Of a stretch of 64,000 nucleotides of DNA, positions 1 to 8,835 are shown piece by piece (the first letter of the stretch is position 1; each line of letters starts with the position of its first letter). The notes beneath the pieces were generated by a model that ran no database searches, had not been told where the DNA came from, and saw nothing but the letters and a program-made list of their open reading frames with translations. The translations under genes were made by a program, and so were the position numbers. The stretch covers positions 496,001 through 560,000 of the forward strand of contig NC_050728.1 in assembly GCF_014133895.1 (NCBI RefSeq), given 5' to 3'. This DNA comes from Torulaspora globosa (taxonomy: Eukaryota > Ascomycota > Saccharomycetes > Saccharomycetales > Saccharomycetaceae).

Positions 1-707
1 ATGTGATTAAGGTGTTTCCAGAAAGCTCCATGAAATTTGGATCATTCGAGCTGACGAAGAAGCTGATGACAAAACTCGAGGGCTGTCGAGAAACAAGTGA
101 ACTCTCCAAGTTTTCCACCTATATTGCTGGTGGTATGGCCGGAGTTGTCGCGCAGTTCTCTGTTTATCCTATTGACACTTTAAAATTTAGGATCCAATGC
201 GCACCCCTCGATAACCAAGTGAAAGGCAATAAACTGCTTTTGCAGACCGCTAAAGATATGTATCATGCCGGAGGGCTAAAGCTATTCTACAGGGGGGTAA
301 CCGTAGGTGTTGTCGGGATATTTCCTTACGCTGCACTGGATCTTGGAACATTCTCTGCTCTGAAAAAATGGTACATTGCTAGAAAGGCGAAACAGTTGTC
401 AATTCCAGAGTCTGAAGTCTCCCTGAGCAACCTGGTCGTTCTGCCGATGGGCGCCTTTAGCGGTACAGTTGGAGCCACCGCAGTGTATCCAATAAACTTG
501 CTCCGGACTAGATTACAAGCCCAAGGTACCTTTGCACATCCAGCAACTTACACAGGTTTCAGGGATGTCTTGATGAAGACAATTCAACGAGAGGGCTATC
601 CTGGTCTCTTTAAAGGTCTGGTACCGAACCTAGCAAAGGTCTGCCCTGCGGTTTCCATCAGTTATCTATGTTACGAAAATCTCAAGAGCCTGATGAAGCT
701 GGGATGA
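1..707 (+). CDS. SAL1: SAL1, mitochondrial ATP-Mg/Pi-type carrier, 3' part only
   Basis: This is the C-terminal part of a mitochondrial carrier; the gene starts upstream of the window and the reading frame is already open at the left edge. Two carrier signatures are visible: PIDTLKFR at about residues 56-63 of the visible part, and PINLLRTRL further on. They correspond to the second and third carrier repeats. The sequence is near-identical in pattern to S. cerevisiae Sal1, a calcium-regulated inner-membrane carrier of ATP-Mg and phosphate that can substitute in part for the ADP/ATP carrier. The N-terminal EF-hand half of such proteins is not in the window, so calcium regulation is known from the family and not seen here. 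The stop at 705-707 is followed by the convergent gene REV7. Confidence 0.93.
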   Translation, partial: VIKVFPESSMKFGSFELTKKLMTKLEGCRETSELSKFSTYIAGGMAGVVAQFSVYPIDTLKFRIQCAPLDNQVKGNKLLLQTAKDMYHAGGLKLFYRGVTVGVVGIFPYAALDLGTFSALKKWYIARKAKQLSIPESEVSLSNLVVLPMGAFSGTVGATAVYPINLLRTRLQAQGTFAHPATYTGFRDVLMKTIQREGYPGLFKGLVPNLAKVCPAVSISYLCYENLKSLMKLG

Positions 708-846
708 TCATCACGGCTTCGCTATAGCATTGCACTTCAAAATCAAACTGACCGTCCATTTGCACCACTTAAAAAGTGACAGAATATATTACGTATTATT
801 TATTCTTTGAGACATAATTTTATTCATTTCTTATAAGCATAGATTG

Positions 847-1572
847 TCAGAGAGATCCTAAAACATTGCTGCCCTGGCTGGTAAGGTACACATTGTCTAG
901 ACTGTTATCTGAGACCAGCAATTTCTCGCAATGGTTGCGTATTATCAAAGGGCCGACATCACATCCCACTAAAGATGACATCTTAATCTTCGGTTTGAAC
1001 ACTCCAATGTTCTCGGGAAGGCCCTCATCCTCATCGCACTTGGTCCAATTGGTCTCTCTCTCAAATTCCAGCTTATCTTCCTTATCCTTCAGTCTCTCTC
1101 TCCCTTGAGGCAAATGGCCCAATTCCATTTCCATTGTATTGATGACGACCTCGAAGACCACAGTATCATCTCTGATGGGATCCAATTTCTCCAAATGAGC
1201 CGTGAGACTGTTGAAACTAGATCTGAACTCGTCAAAGACCTCCGACTCAGTAAGGGTACCGACGTCATCAACATGTCTGAACTCGTCAAAGCTCAGAACG
1301 TATCTCTCGATACACATGTTATCCTCTTTGGTCATCACGCACAGAGATAATCCGTAGATGTGAACTAGCTTACTCAAAACATCCAACACAAGTTCTTCAA
1401 TGTAGTCCTGGACTTCCGGATGCCTATTCATGGGAGTAAATTGTGGTAGATTAAACGCTTGATAGGTCGTGATATCGAAAGAAGCAGCTGGATACACATT
1501 GCGATGGTACAGGATGGAACTGAGAAAGCATTTAAGATATATTTTCATCCATTTTTCAATCCAAATATTCAT
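847..1572 (-). CDS. REV7: REV7, HORMA-domain subunit of DNA polymerase zeta
   Basis: A 241-residue HORMA-domain protein, close to the 245 residues of S. cerevisiae Rev7. The N-terminal block (WIEKWMKIYLKCFLSSILY, then RNVYP, then TTYQAFNLPQF) and the C-terminal SLVGCDVGPLIIR match Rev7. Rev7 is the accessory subunit of DNA polymerase zeta (with Rev3) in error-prone translesion synthesis, acting in the nucleus. In S. cerevisiae REV7 is YIL139C on chromosome IX. Here it sits between SAL1 and PMS1, whose S. cerevisiae copies are adjacent on chromosome XIV. It is divergent from PMS1 across 165 bp, so two DNA-repair genes share one short promoter region. No frameshift or missing block was seen. 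Confidence 0.95.
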   Translation of the reverse strand: MNIWIEKWMKIYLKCFLSSILYHRNVYPAASFDITTYQAFNLPQFTPMNRHPEVQDYIEELVLDVLSKLVHIYGLSLCVMTKEDNMCIERYVLSFDEFRHVDDVGTLTESEVFDEFRSSFNSLTAHLEKLDPIRDDTVVFEVVINTMEMELGHLPQGRERLKDKEDKLEFERETNWTKCDEDEGLPENIGVFKPKIKMSSLVGCDVGPLIIRNHCEKLLVSDNSLDNVYLTSQGSNVLGSL

Positions 1573-1718
1573 CGATTAGCTTAAATCATCCGACAGGAGC
1601 TAGCTTTAATTAGCTGCTCTTTACCTCATCTGATCAAGCAAAGCATCGCTGTCGCGCAACCTTTATCATACATATGAGACTACGTAACACTGAAAATACA
1701 GGGACTAAAGACCAATCG

Positions 1719-1766
1719 ATGGCTGAAAAGGTGGATTATGACCAGGATCTCAGCCATTGCTGGTGA
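1719..1766 (+). promoter_or_regulatory. Short ORF overlapping the PMS1 start, out of frame
   Basis: An ATG at 1719 lies 19 bp before the PMS1 ATG in another frame. It opens a 15-codon ORF that ends in TGA at 1764-1766, inside PMS1. If the PMS1 transcript begins upstream of 1719, a scanning ribosome would meet this ATG first, so it would reduce PMS1 translation or require leaky scanning. If transcription starts between 1719 and 1738 it has no effect. Its role is inference. Confidence 0.4.
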
Positions 1767-4404
1767 CGATATCCATAAGATAACGTCAAGTCAGGTCATT
1801 GTCGATCTTATAACCTGTGTGAAGGAACTCGTCGATAACAGTATTGATGCGGGTGCCCATAACATCGAGGTGGTCTTCAAGAACTATGGAATGGAATCTA
1901 TTGAATGTAGTGATGATGGTGAGGGCATCAGTTCCGAAAATTTCGAATCTTTAGCGTTGAAGCATTTCACCTCCAAAATAAGGTCCTTTCAAGATGTCTC
2001 CTCGGTAACGACTCTCGGGTTTAGAGGTGAAGCGTTATCATCGATTTGCTCTGTTGCACGGATGAGTGTTGTTACAACGACCAAGCCGCCACGAGCTGAC
2101 AAACTTGAATATGATACAAACGGGGTTCTGATTTCCAAAACTACGGTTTCACGCAATAAAGGTACTACTGTTCTCATTTCTGACTTGTTCTACAACTTAC
2201 CTGTTAGGAGGAAGGAGCTCGAGAAAAGTCACAAGAGACAGTTCAGTAAATGTCTCTCACTGCTGCAAGCCTATGCTCTCATCCAGGATGATGTTCAATT
2301 TTCCGTCTGGAACGTCACTTCGAACCGGCGAAAGAGACTGATCCTGAGCACAGCACGATGTCAGGATATGCCAAAAAAGATTCTGAGCATTTTTGGCTCT
2401 TCAAGCATGAGGGGACTCGCTCCGATTGAGTTGGAACTCGATCTGAACCCATACAAGAAAATGATGAACAGATATAAGATCGACATGCCGGCTTACCGTG
2501 ATCTGGATTACATAATAAAGGTACGCGGATACATCTCTAAGAGTTCGTTTGGGTGTGGCAGAAGTGCAAAGGACAGACAGTGCATCTCAGTGAATAAACG
2601 ACCGGTTGAGTATCCCGCGCTCCTACAATGTTGCAACGAAGTTTACCACAATTTTAACAACGTTCAGTTTCCAACGGTTTTTCTAGATTTGAGCTTATCT
2701 CCACAACTTCTGGACGTAAATGTGACCCCGGACAAACGAACAATCATGCTGCACAACGAGCGATACATTATCGAGGTTTTCAGAGAGAATTTGATCAACT
2801 ACTATGATAGTCAAGAGCTTGTACTGCCGAAGTCTGGTTTATCGCAATTTGATGACCCAAAAGTGAAGAAACGAAAATTGGCTTCTCAGGTTTTGGAGAG
2901 CCATTATTGTGAAGATGACTCTAGTGATGACGAAAGCTTTCAAAGTTCGTTATCTGTTCCGGCAAAGGAAGAGCCCGGAAATAGCAGCACTCCCATGGCT
3001 AGGAAACATGTCACGCCTTCTGAAAGGTCTTCAGTTTCTACTCCTTCGGAATCGAACGCCAGTCCCTCTCCTGCTGCATCGACACAGACACTACCAAGCA
3101 AGTTTGTTAACATCAAAGAGCTTCAAAAATCAGACTCATGCCTTTATGACGCATCTAGTGAAGAGTTTGCTCCAGAATCATCTGAGGACGCTGCGAAGAT
3201 TCCTAAATCGCAAAGTCTAAAGGACACTTTAGAGCGATATAAGAAATCATCTCAAGGGGACAGCCCATCAAATGACAAAGACGCTAAATCATCTCACAAG
3301 ACTGAGTCAATCGTTGTGGAAGTAGAGGGAAAAAAATTGGATTACCAAGCAAAGTATTCGAAGAGCGAAGGGCTTGCCTTTATTTGCGACGCTGCATCGT
3401 CACCAACAAAACCATGTTGTGACGATCATGCAAAGTCTGAAATGAAAGGTGATGACAGTGAGGAAGATCCAGAAGATGATTCATTTTACGCTAGCATGGA
3501 ACCACGAGAAGTAAATATGCGCTCTGACGTGCCCTGGCGAGTCACGCACAACGTACCTCGTTCTACTTATCGTTCCTTAACTGGTCGCAATGATTCCAGA
3601 CGTTTTGAGGGCGATGGTTTGGTCGTTAAGCAAAACATCGATAGCTCCTTTCGAATGGTTCATGTTATGGCGAGTCGGATGTCAGGGCGGCGGCAAAGCG
3701 GAAAGCACGTCAATTCCTTCAAGAGAAATGAAGATCTAGAAAACTTTGATGAAGGTGAAAGATATCTGACCTTAACAGTAAAGAAAAGTGATTTTGAGGA
3801 AATGGAGGTTGTTGGTCAATTCAATCTGGGATTCATTATAGTGACACGACATGCCAGAGGCAAGTATGATTTGTTCATAATAGATCAGCATGCAAGTGAT
3901 GAAAAATACAATTTTGAGATGTTGCAAAAATCAACTACCTTCAAATCTCAAAAGCTGATTGCTCCGCTTCCAGTTGAGCTTAGTGTTATCGATGAGCTGC
4001 TGGTGATGGAACACTTGGACATTTTTGAGAAAAACGGCTTTAAGCTGATCATCAACGAGCAGGAGACTCAAGGATGTAAGATAGAGATAACCAATTTACC
4101 AGTTTCTAAAAGAACTCTTTTCAACGTGGATGATTTTTATGAGCTGGTGTATCTCATAAAAGAGAACTCTGGTTTACACCGCAACAATATACGTTGCTCT
4201 AAGATTCGTTCCATGTTTGCCATGAGAGCTTGCCGAAGTAGCATTATGATTGGTAAACCCTTAGCGAAAGCTACAATGACTAAAGTAGTTCGCCACTTAA
4301 GTGAGCTGGATAAACCCTGGAACTGTCCTCATGGGCGACCGACCATGCGTCACCTGATGGAAATAAATGACTGGGATTCGTTCTCGAGCGATTATGAGAT
4401 TTAA
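1738..4404 (+). CDS. PMS1: PMS1, MutL-alpha mismatch repair endonuclease subunit
   Basis: An 888-residue MutL homologue. The N-terminal GHKL ATPase is complete: ELVDNSIDAG, the DDGEGI loop, TLGFRGEALSSI and NKGTTV. A long acidic, Ser-rich linker (about residues 390-660) follows, then the C-terminal dimerisation and nuclease domain. The metal-binding endonuclease motif DQHA-x2-E-x4-E is intact at residues 716-727. The family-specific ACRSSIMIGK and CPHGRPT motifs and the C-terminal DYEI are also present. With Mlh1 it forms MutL-alpha, which nicks the discontinuous strand after MutS mismatch recognition. The chosen start (MTRISAIAGDD) aligns with the start used for the S. cerevisiae protein. 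The gene is divergent from REV7 and followed by SWS2 in the convergent orientation. Confidence 0.97.
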   Translation: MTRISAIAGDDIHKITSSQVIVDLITCVKELVDNSIDAGAHNIEVVFKNYGMESIECSDDGEGISSENFESLALKHFTSKIRSFQDVSSVTTLGFRGEALSSICSVARMSVVTTTKPPRADKLEYDTNGVLISKTTVSRNKGTTVLISDLFYNLPVRRKELEKSHKRQFSKCLSLLQAYALIQDDVQFSVWNVTSNRRKRLILSTARCQDMPKKILSIFGSSSMRGLAPIELELDLNPYKKMMNRYKIDMPAYRDLDYIIKVRGYISKSSFGCGRSAKDRQCISVNKRPVEYPALLQCCNEVYHNFNNVQFPTVFLDLSLSPQLLDVNVTPDKRTIMLHNERYIIEVFRENLINYYDSQELVLPKSGLSQFDDPKVKKRKLASQVLESHYCEDDSSDDESFQSSLSVPAKEEPGNSSTPMARKHVTPSERSSVSTPSESNASPSPAASTQTLPSKFVNIKELQKSDSCLYDASSEEFAPESSEDAAKIPKSQSLKDTLERYKKSSQGDSPSNDKDAKSSHKTESIVVEVEGKKLDYQAKYSKSEGLAFICDAASSPTKPCCDDHAKSEMKGDDSEEDPEDDSFYASMEPREVNMRSDVPWRVTHNVPRSTYRSLTGRNDSRRFEGDGLVVKQNIDSSFRMVHVMASRMSGRRQSGKHVNSFKRNEDLENFDEGERYLTLTVKKSDFEEMEVVGQFNLGFIIVTRHARGKYDLFIIDQHASDEKYNFEMLQKSTTFKSQKLIAPLPVELSVIDELLVMEHLDIFEKNGFKLIINEQETQGCKIEITNLPVSKRTLFNVDDFYELVYLIKENSGLHRNNIRCSKIRSMFAMRACRSSIMIGKPLAKATMTKVVRHLSELDKPWNCPHGRPTMRHLMEINDWDSFSSDYEI

Positions 4405-4474
4405 CAGAATGGTGGATTCTTATATATACATGAGTATTTTTATGCGGATATGGGACAACTAAATTACAGCTTTA

Positions 4475-4903
4475 TCATTCCAAATGAAACGCTCTTTTCC
4501 ATATTTCCAACGGCGAGGCGGCCGCTGACATCGTATGATAGCCTCTTCTATCGACTTTGTTTAATTTTCTAGCTGTTTTAGCATTATTTCTCGTCCGTTG
4601 TCCTCTAACTGGCAAGTTCATTGCATGTCTCATACCTTCGTAACATCCGATTCGCCTCTTGAGAGCGATATTTTCCTTAACAACGGCTCTGGCGTCGCCT
4701 TCGATGGTCATAGTCGAGAGTTCACTCGTGATGCTCATAATCTGAGCTTCAGTCAATTGATGCATTCTCATCCATGGATAAAATCCAAGCTTTGAGCAGA
4801 CTCTCTCAGCAGTTTTTTCTCCAATACCATAGAACTTTGAAGCGAGTGCTATCTTAATAACCTCTTTTCCTTTAAAACCTTTACCCAGAATATGCACCAC
4901 CAT
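4475..4903 (-). CDS. SWS2: SWS2, mitochondrial small-subunit ribosomal protein uS13m
   Basis: A 142-residue S13-type ribosomal protein, almost the same length as S. cerevisiae Sws2 (143). The S13 pattern is clear: a helix-hairpin-helix block ([18 protein letters not shown]) at about residues 24-41, then [20 protein letters not shown] and [12 protein letters not shown], the conserved basic segment that contacts rRNA. It belongs to the small subunit of the mitochondrial ribosome, and Sws2 has been linked to sporulation in S. cerevisiae. The gene ends 70 bp from the end of PMS1. It follows EOS1 in the same orientation, the YNL081C-YNL080C arrangement. Confidence 0.95.
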   Translation of the reverse strand: MVVHILGKGFKGKEVIKIALASKFYGIGEKTAERVCSKLGFYPWMRMHQLTEAQIMSITSELSTMTIEGDARAVVKENIALKRRIGCYEGMRHAMNLPVRGQRTRNNAKTARKLNKVDRRGYHTMSAAASPLEIWKRAFHLE

Positions 4904-5169
4904 TGCGACTAAACTCTAAACAGTGGTCTTGTCTCTATCTGCTAAGATCATGGTGGTCCGCTGCTTGTTGAATTGATCAATCTTCAAGCGACTTAAGCTG
5001 CGCGCGTGTGAAATGACGAAGATCAAAGAGTATAGACTCTATACTATAGAGATATCTCGTTAATTGTACATTAGATAGATGATTGTAAGCGAATAGGTTG
5101 AGTCCTTTGGGTTGGAACTCAGTTGAATTAGATAGCCAGTTGCACAGAGAACTTTGTTTTGTAAACGCA

Positions 5170-6315
5170 TCAATCAAGGATGTAGGATGTTGATTGTAGC
5201 ATGCGACCTAATTGTTCCACATCTAGTCTTTGAATTACCAAATTCCGCAATAATCCAATCATTGTGATGAAACTGGCTAGGCCCACAGGAACCACACAAA
5301 ACACTATGATATTGTAAAGGTCGATGGTCCTTTTCTTGGTAAATCTGAAGCTCTTGCGCAGTTTTCTTTTGTTTTTGCGTCTTGGTAATGAGCATGAGGA
5401 GGCCAAGGAAGCCGAAGAGTTGTTTGAGGATGGGACATCTTCACAACTCTTCAGGTCACAGTCCTCCTCATCTTCCGTGTCGTAGTCGCCTTGACTCACG
5501 TAATTCAGATTGGAAGTGAGATAGCTTTGCCAAATGTATGCGGTGGTCATGATACAGCTCAACAGAATCCATGTATGCAGGTAATAGTCGCCGTCAGGCG
5601 ATAGCGAGGCCAACAGCAAGAGCTCGGTTGTGATTATGATCAATGACATCGAAAACATTCGCAGAATGGCCGCAAGCGTTGAGTATTTGACAATCCATCG
5701 CACCATCAGAGAATCGAGTATGGAATACGTCAGATACAGTGAGACGACGCACCACAGGGCGCAAAGCAAATATTCAGAGGCTCTCGCGGTAGTCAGTGTC
5801 GACAGCAACAAACTGCTCCCGGTGGAAGTCTGATCCTGTGGCTGTGAAACTGTCGTATTCGTAATGCAACTCTCTAGCAGGTTTTTCACCGTGTCCTTCA
5901 GCGATTGTGGTTCATAAAGCTTCAGTTTCGCCCGGAAAGATATCTTCCAGGCCTGCTGCAGCGAAGTGAAGATGTACACCAGCGGCGGCAGCAGGGAAAC
6001 ATCCCTGCAGATAGCCATGAGCAAGTGCTGCTTGGCGGTTAGTTTGCTCAGAGAAAGCGTCTTGATCGATGCATGAGCCTGGGATAATGGTGGACTCGGC
6101 TGTCGTTTCGCATGCTGATTCCCACCACCACTTCGCAACTCCGTCACGGGAGTCTCGATCGAATTGGAGCTGTTACTCGATGCCAAAAGCCGTCGTCGGC
6201 TGCCTGTTGAACCGGATTCGCATAGTAGATAGTGATGATGGTGATGATGATGAACCGTATTGGTAGCTGCCGGAGCATCGCCAACAGCCGCAGTTCTCCT
6301 AGACCGGAACTCCAT
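5170..6315 (-). CDS. EOS1: EOS1, ER membrane protein of N-glycosylation and stress tolerance
   Basis: A 381-residue multi-pass membrane protein; S. cerevisiae Eos1 has 366 residues. At least four or five hydrophobic segments can be seen between about residues 95 and 350, for example YLLCALWCVVSLYLTYSIL and NIIVFCVVPVGLASFITMIG. Eos1 is an ER protein connected with N-glycosylation and tolerance to oxidative stress; its biochemical activity is not established. An acidic, serine-rich stretch lies before a very basic segment (LPRRKNKRKLRKSFRFTKKR) just ahead of the last membrane segment. Odd point: a run of seven histidines at about residues 23-29, encoded by an ATG/GTG-rich simple repeat on the + strand near 6230-6250. 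The identification rests on pattern plus position between SWS2 and the tropomyosin gene. Confidence 0.88.
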   Translation of the reverse strand: MEFRSRRTAAVGDAPAATNTVHHHHHHHYLLCESGSTGSRRRLLASSNSSNSIETPVTELRSGGGNQHAKRQPSPPLSQAHASIKTLSLSKLTAKQHLLMAICRDVSLLPPLVYIFTSLQQAWKISFRAKLKLYEPQSLKDTVKNLLESCITNTTVSQPQDQTSTGSSLLLSTLTTARASEYLLCALWCVVSLYLTYSILDSLMVRWIVKYSTLAAILRMFSMSLIIITTELLLLASLSPDGDYYLHTWILLSCIMTTAYIWQSYLTSNLNYVSQGDYDTEDEEDCDLKSCEDVPSSNNSSASLASSCSLPRRKNKRKLRKSFRFTKKRTIDLYNIIVFCVVPVGLASFITMIGLLRNLVIQRLDVEQLGRMLQSTSYILD

Positions 6316-6635
6316 TGAGCCTCAGAGATAGTACAATTTCCAGCCCAGCAAGACAGATCAACCAACCGATAAAGAGTATGTATCTCCTTCACTTGCACCG
6401 CTCTGTACCTGCCTGCTCATCGACGCCCTAACCTGACCCTCATAGTCCAGATGTCGCAATCGACGATGGCATCGAAGTTCAAGGTATGTGAAGTATGTAA
6501 GGATATCATATCATAGGATAGGTCAGTTGGACTCAATTGCGTGGAGCAAGACGCTGGCTAGAACCAGAGTCAAAAATGACACTAAGAATACTGAAACCGC
6601 ACGGGGGCCGTGGTTAAAACGCTTGGTCGGCTCTC
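6316..6635. other. EOS1 upstream region and tropomyosin 3' region
   Basis: 320 bp without a convincing gene, holding the EOS1 promoter and the 3' flank of the tropomyosin gene. On the + strand an ATG at 6451 opens a 21-codon ORF (stop at 6514-6516). Its eleventh codon is followed directly by GTATGT (6484-6489), with a second GTATGT at 6493-6498. This looks like a short first exon with a yeast 5' splice site, but no TACTAAC branch point follows on the + strand, so it is not annotated as a gene. Confidence 0.5.
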
Positions 6636-7121
6636 CTATAAATTTTCCAACGAAGCAGCGATCTCGTCCAGCTCTTTCTTGGCCTCGTCGTATTTAGCAG
6701 AAAGCTCTTCGTGCTTCCTCTCCCACTCGTCTCTCTCTTCTTCCAAAGCGACCACTTTTCTCTCCAGTTGTTCGGCCTTCAAGTCAGTCTCTCTCAACTT
6801 CTCTGTGGTCTCCTTCAACTTGGCGTCACTTTCTTCTAACTCTTCCTCCAGCTGCTGGTTCTTCTTGCTGAAGTTCTCGTTGTTAGACCTTAAGTGGTGC
6901 GAGTCATCCGCCAACTGCTTGGAATCGGCCAGACTGGTCTCCAATTTCTCCACTTCTTCCTCCAGCTGCTGGTTCTTGGTGGTCAACGACTTGATCTGGT
7001 TCTCCTTCTCCACATTGTCCTGTTCCAATTGCTTGTACTGTTCTTTCAGCTCCTCGTACTTCTCCTGCCACGATTCAGCCTCCAATTTCAAGTTGCTCAA
7101 CTTTTCTCTGATTTTCTCCAT
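6636..7121 (-). CDS. TPM1: Tropomyosin (orthologue of both TPM1 and TPM2)
   Basis: A 161-residue protein that is heptad-repeat coiled coil from end to end, rich in Glu, Lys and Leu, beginning MEKIREKLSNLKLEAESWQE. Tropomyosin dimers lie head to tail along formin-nucleated actin cables, stabilise them and support myosin-V transport in polarised growth. The frame is open 14 codons further upstream, but no typical start lies there; the ATG at 7119-7121 gives the usual tropomyosin N-terminus. As I recall, S. cerevisiae Tpm2 has 161 residues and Tpm1 has 199 because of an internal duplication of about 38 residues. This single gene has the short form. It occupies the YNL079C/YIL138C position and is divergent from NIS1. 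Confidence 0.95.
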   Translation of the reverse strand: MEKIREKLSNLKLEAESWQEKYEELKEQYKQLEQDNVEKENQIKSLTTKNQQLEEEVEKLETSLADSKQLADDSHHLRSNNENFSKKNQQLEEELEESDAKLKETTEKLRETDLKAEQLERKVVALEEERDEWERKHEELSAKYDEAKKELDEIAASLENL

Positions 7122-7764
7122 CGTGGTAACGCTACGTACTCTACAAGCAATCGGAACTACCAATCAATGCTTACCGGCTACGCTGTTTGGTGGTTGTGAA
7201 TCAAATAAACAGACCTGTCCTTCTTATTCCGCGCCACCGAGCCCTGATCCAGTTGTACCTTTGTACGACACTCTTCAACCTCATCGATAATTGAGAATTG
7301 GACTACTTCACCACCAAAAGGCAGCATTTGACCGCTTCTGCCAGCTCAATGGGTTCTGTAGACTGTCCTGCCAGGTGTGGAGCTAGTAGTCTTGTGCTTT
7401 TACGTGTTCGGTTTTAGCAGCTCGATCGCTTGCGTGCAAGAGCCAGCACAAACCAGACATAATGGAACAATTGAGTTCCAGAACAATTGGGACCTCTGCT
7501 GATCCTCTTGTTAGCTCAGCAGGACGCATTGGAAGCTCCCAAAGAGTGCTCTGCTATTGTTTCTACGATGATTGATGTCTGCTAAGAACATACTGGCATG
7601 GAAAATGAGATGGCTGGTCAAAAAGGTGCCTAGATTGAAGTTTGAGCAAAAGACTCGAGCTTTGATGGTTCTTAAAATAGTTGAATTGCCGAATTAGAGG
7701 AATGTTAGTGATTGCCTCAACTTTCACAGTTGCCTGGAGGCCCTAGAGTGGACGCTAAGAGGTA
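7122..7764. other. Divergent promoter region, tropomyosin / NIS1
   Basis: 643 bp between two divergently transcribed genes. I see no convincing ORF, tRNA or snoRNA here. A stretch near 7511-7530 resembles a tRNA A box by chance but has no B box after it. The interval presumably holds both promoters; no regulatory motif could be assigned with confidence. Confidence 0.6.
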
Positions 7765-8763
7765 ATGACGATGGGCGACATGATTCGGGTATGGGACTTG
7801 AGTTCGGATTTGCCACATAGGCCTACTATGAGCAGCTCGAGCCCACCTCATTCTTCCTCGCAATCCAGGTCTTTGCCGGCGTGTAGTTTACCACAGGAGT
7901 TGAATGAGATCCTTACGCCTGTGATCAACAGGTTGACGAGCCCTCCAACGACTCCTAAGATCCACGAAACAGTACCGGTAGCGAGTGGCGCTGAATTTAC
8001 CTTCACTGCAGCCCAGAAAATGCGCAAATCACAAGAGAGCCTCCTTGGCGAGTTTATTCATTGGGATCAGTATAGGCAGTCCAGCGAGTGCATACCGCAA
8101 GCTGAACCTGCCACGGGCATGGCTATACATTCGAGTGTTAGAAGGACAGACTTTACTAGCAGGGGGGAGCTGAAGAAGCAGGCTCGGAAGGGCAGGATTG
8201 TATTCCACAGGGGATTTTTCGGAAGACGCTCTGGGGGAAGGCGGTATAGCACAAGAAGTAGACGTCTAAGAAGCAAAGCGGAGCTCGAAGCGACTTTGGC
8301 TTACACCGATTTGCGATCTTTCCGCCCTGATGACGTACTCTCTTCTAAGAATGTCATTATCTATCGACACAGAAGCATTATTCGCCGCTGTCCTGGCGTG
8401 AAGATCGCTACAGAAGTTCCAATCAAGAAATATGTCAATGATCTAACAACGAAAAAATCAACCGGGGGACCAAAGATCAGGAAACTGGCAAAGTCTACAA
8501 TAAAGCGGTCTAACACTTGTCCTGCTGCAGTACGAAACATTAGGCGACGATCCTACTCGCCAGAAGTCAGAGCTATTCACAACTTGTGGGCGGAATATCT
8601 CTTTCTTGTGATAGCTCAGCGGATAGAGTTGCGATTTTCATTGTCAAGACGTAACTACGAAATATCTGACAAAAGGCTGAGCAGTGTCCGTTCCTTTAGC
8701 TCGACGACGTCATCGCTTCTGAGCCTAGATAAGAGGTTTGCGTCTTTACGAATGAACTGCTAG
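7765..8763 (+). CDS. NIS1: NIS1-like bud-neck protein, assigned mainly by synteny
   Basis: A 332-residue basic protein of low similarity to anything I can name by motif. It lies between the tropomyosin gene and APJ1, the place of YNL078W (NIS1) in S. cerevisiae, and has the same orientation. Nis1 (about 407 residues) localises to the bud neck late in the cell cycle and interacts with septins and Nap1. The N-terminal 80 residues are Ser/Pro-rich. The middle has an Arg-rich cluster (FHRGFFGRRSGGRRYSTRSR, about residues 147-166), and the C-terminal half is Ser/Arg-rich. No membrane segment or enzyme motif is visible. A second in-frame ATG lies two codons downstream and could be the true start. 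The gene converges on TMA108 with 72 bp between stops. Confidence 0.7.
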   Translation: MTMGDMIRVWDLSSDLPHRPTMSSSSPPHSSSQSRSLPACSLPQELNEILTPVINRLTSPPTTPKIHETVPVASGAEFTFTAAQKMRKSQESLLGEFIHWDQYRQSSECIPQAEPATGMAIHSSVRRTDFTSRGELKKQARKGRIVFHRGFFGRRSGGRRYSTRSRRLRSKAELEATLAYTDLRSFRPDDVLSSKNVIIYRHRSIIRRCPGVKIATEVPIKKYVNDLTTKKSTGGPKIRKLAKSTIKRSNTCPAAVRNIRRRSYSPEVRAIHNLWAEYLFLVIAQRIELRFSLSRRNYEISDKRLSSVRSFSSTTSSLLSLDKRFASLRMNC

Positions 8764-8835
8764 TCCATAGAATGGGTTATGAGATAGACCGCTTTATCGA
8801 CCTCCAAGCGCATATGCTAACTATGTACAATTTTT

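Noticed and set aside
866..1350. Open frames on the strand opposite REV7
   Set aside because: Shadow frames of a well-conserved gene with no family similarity.
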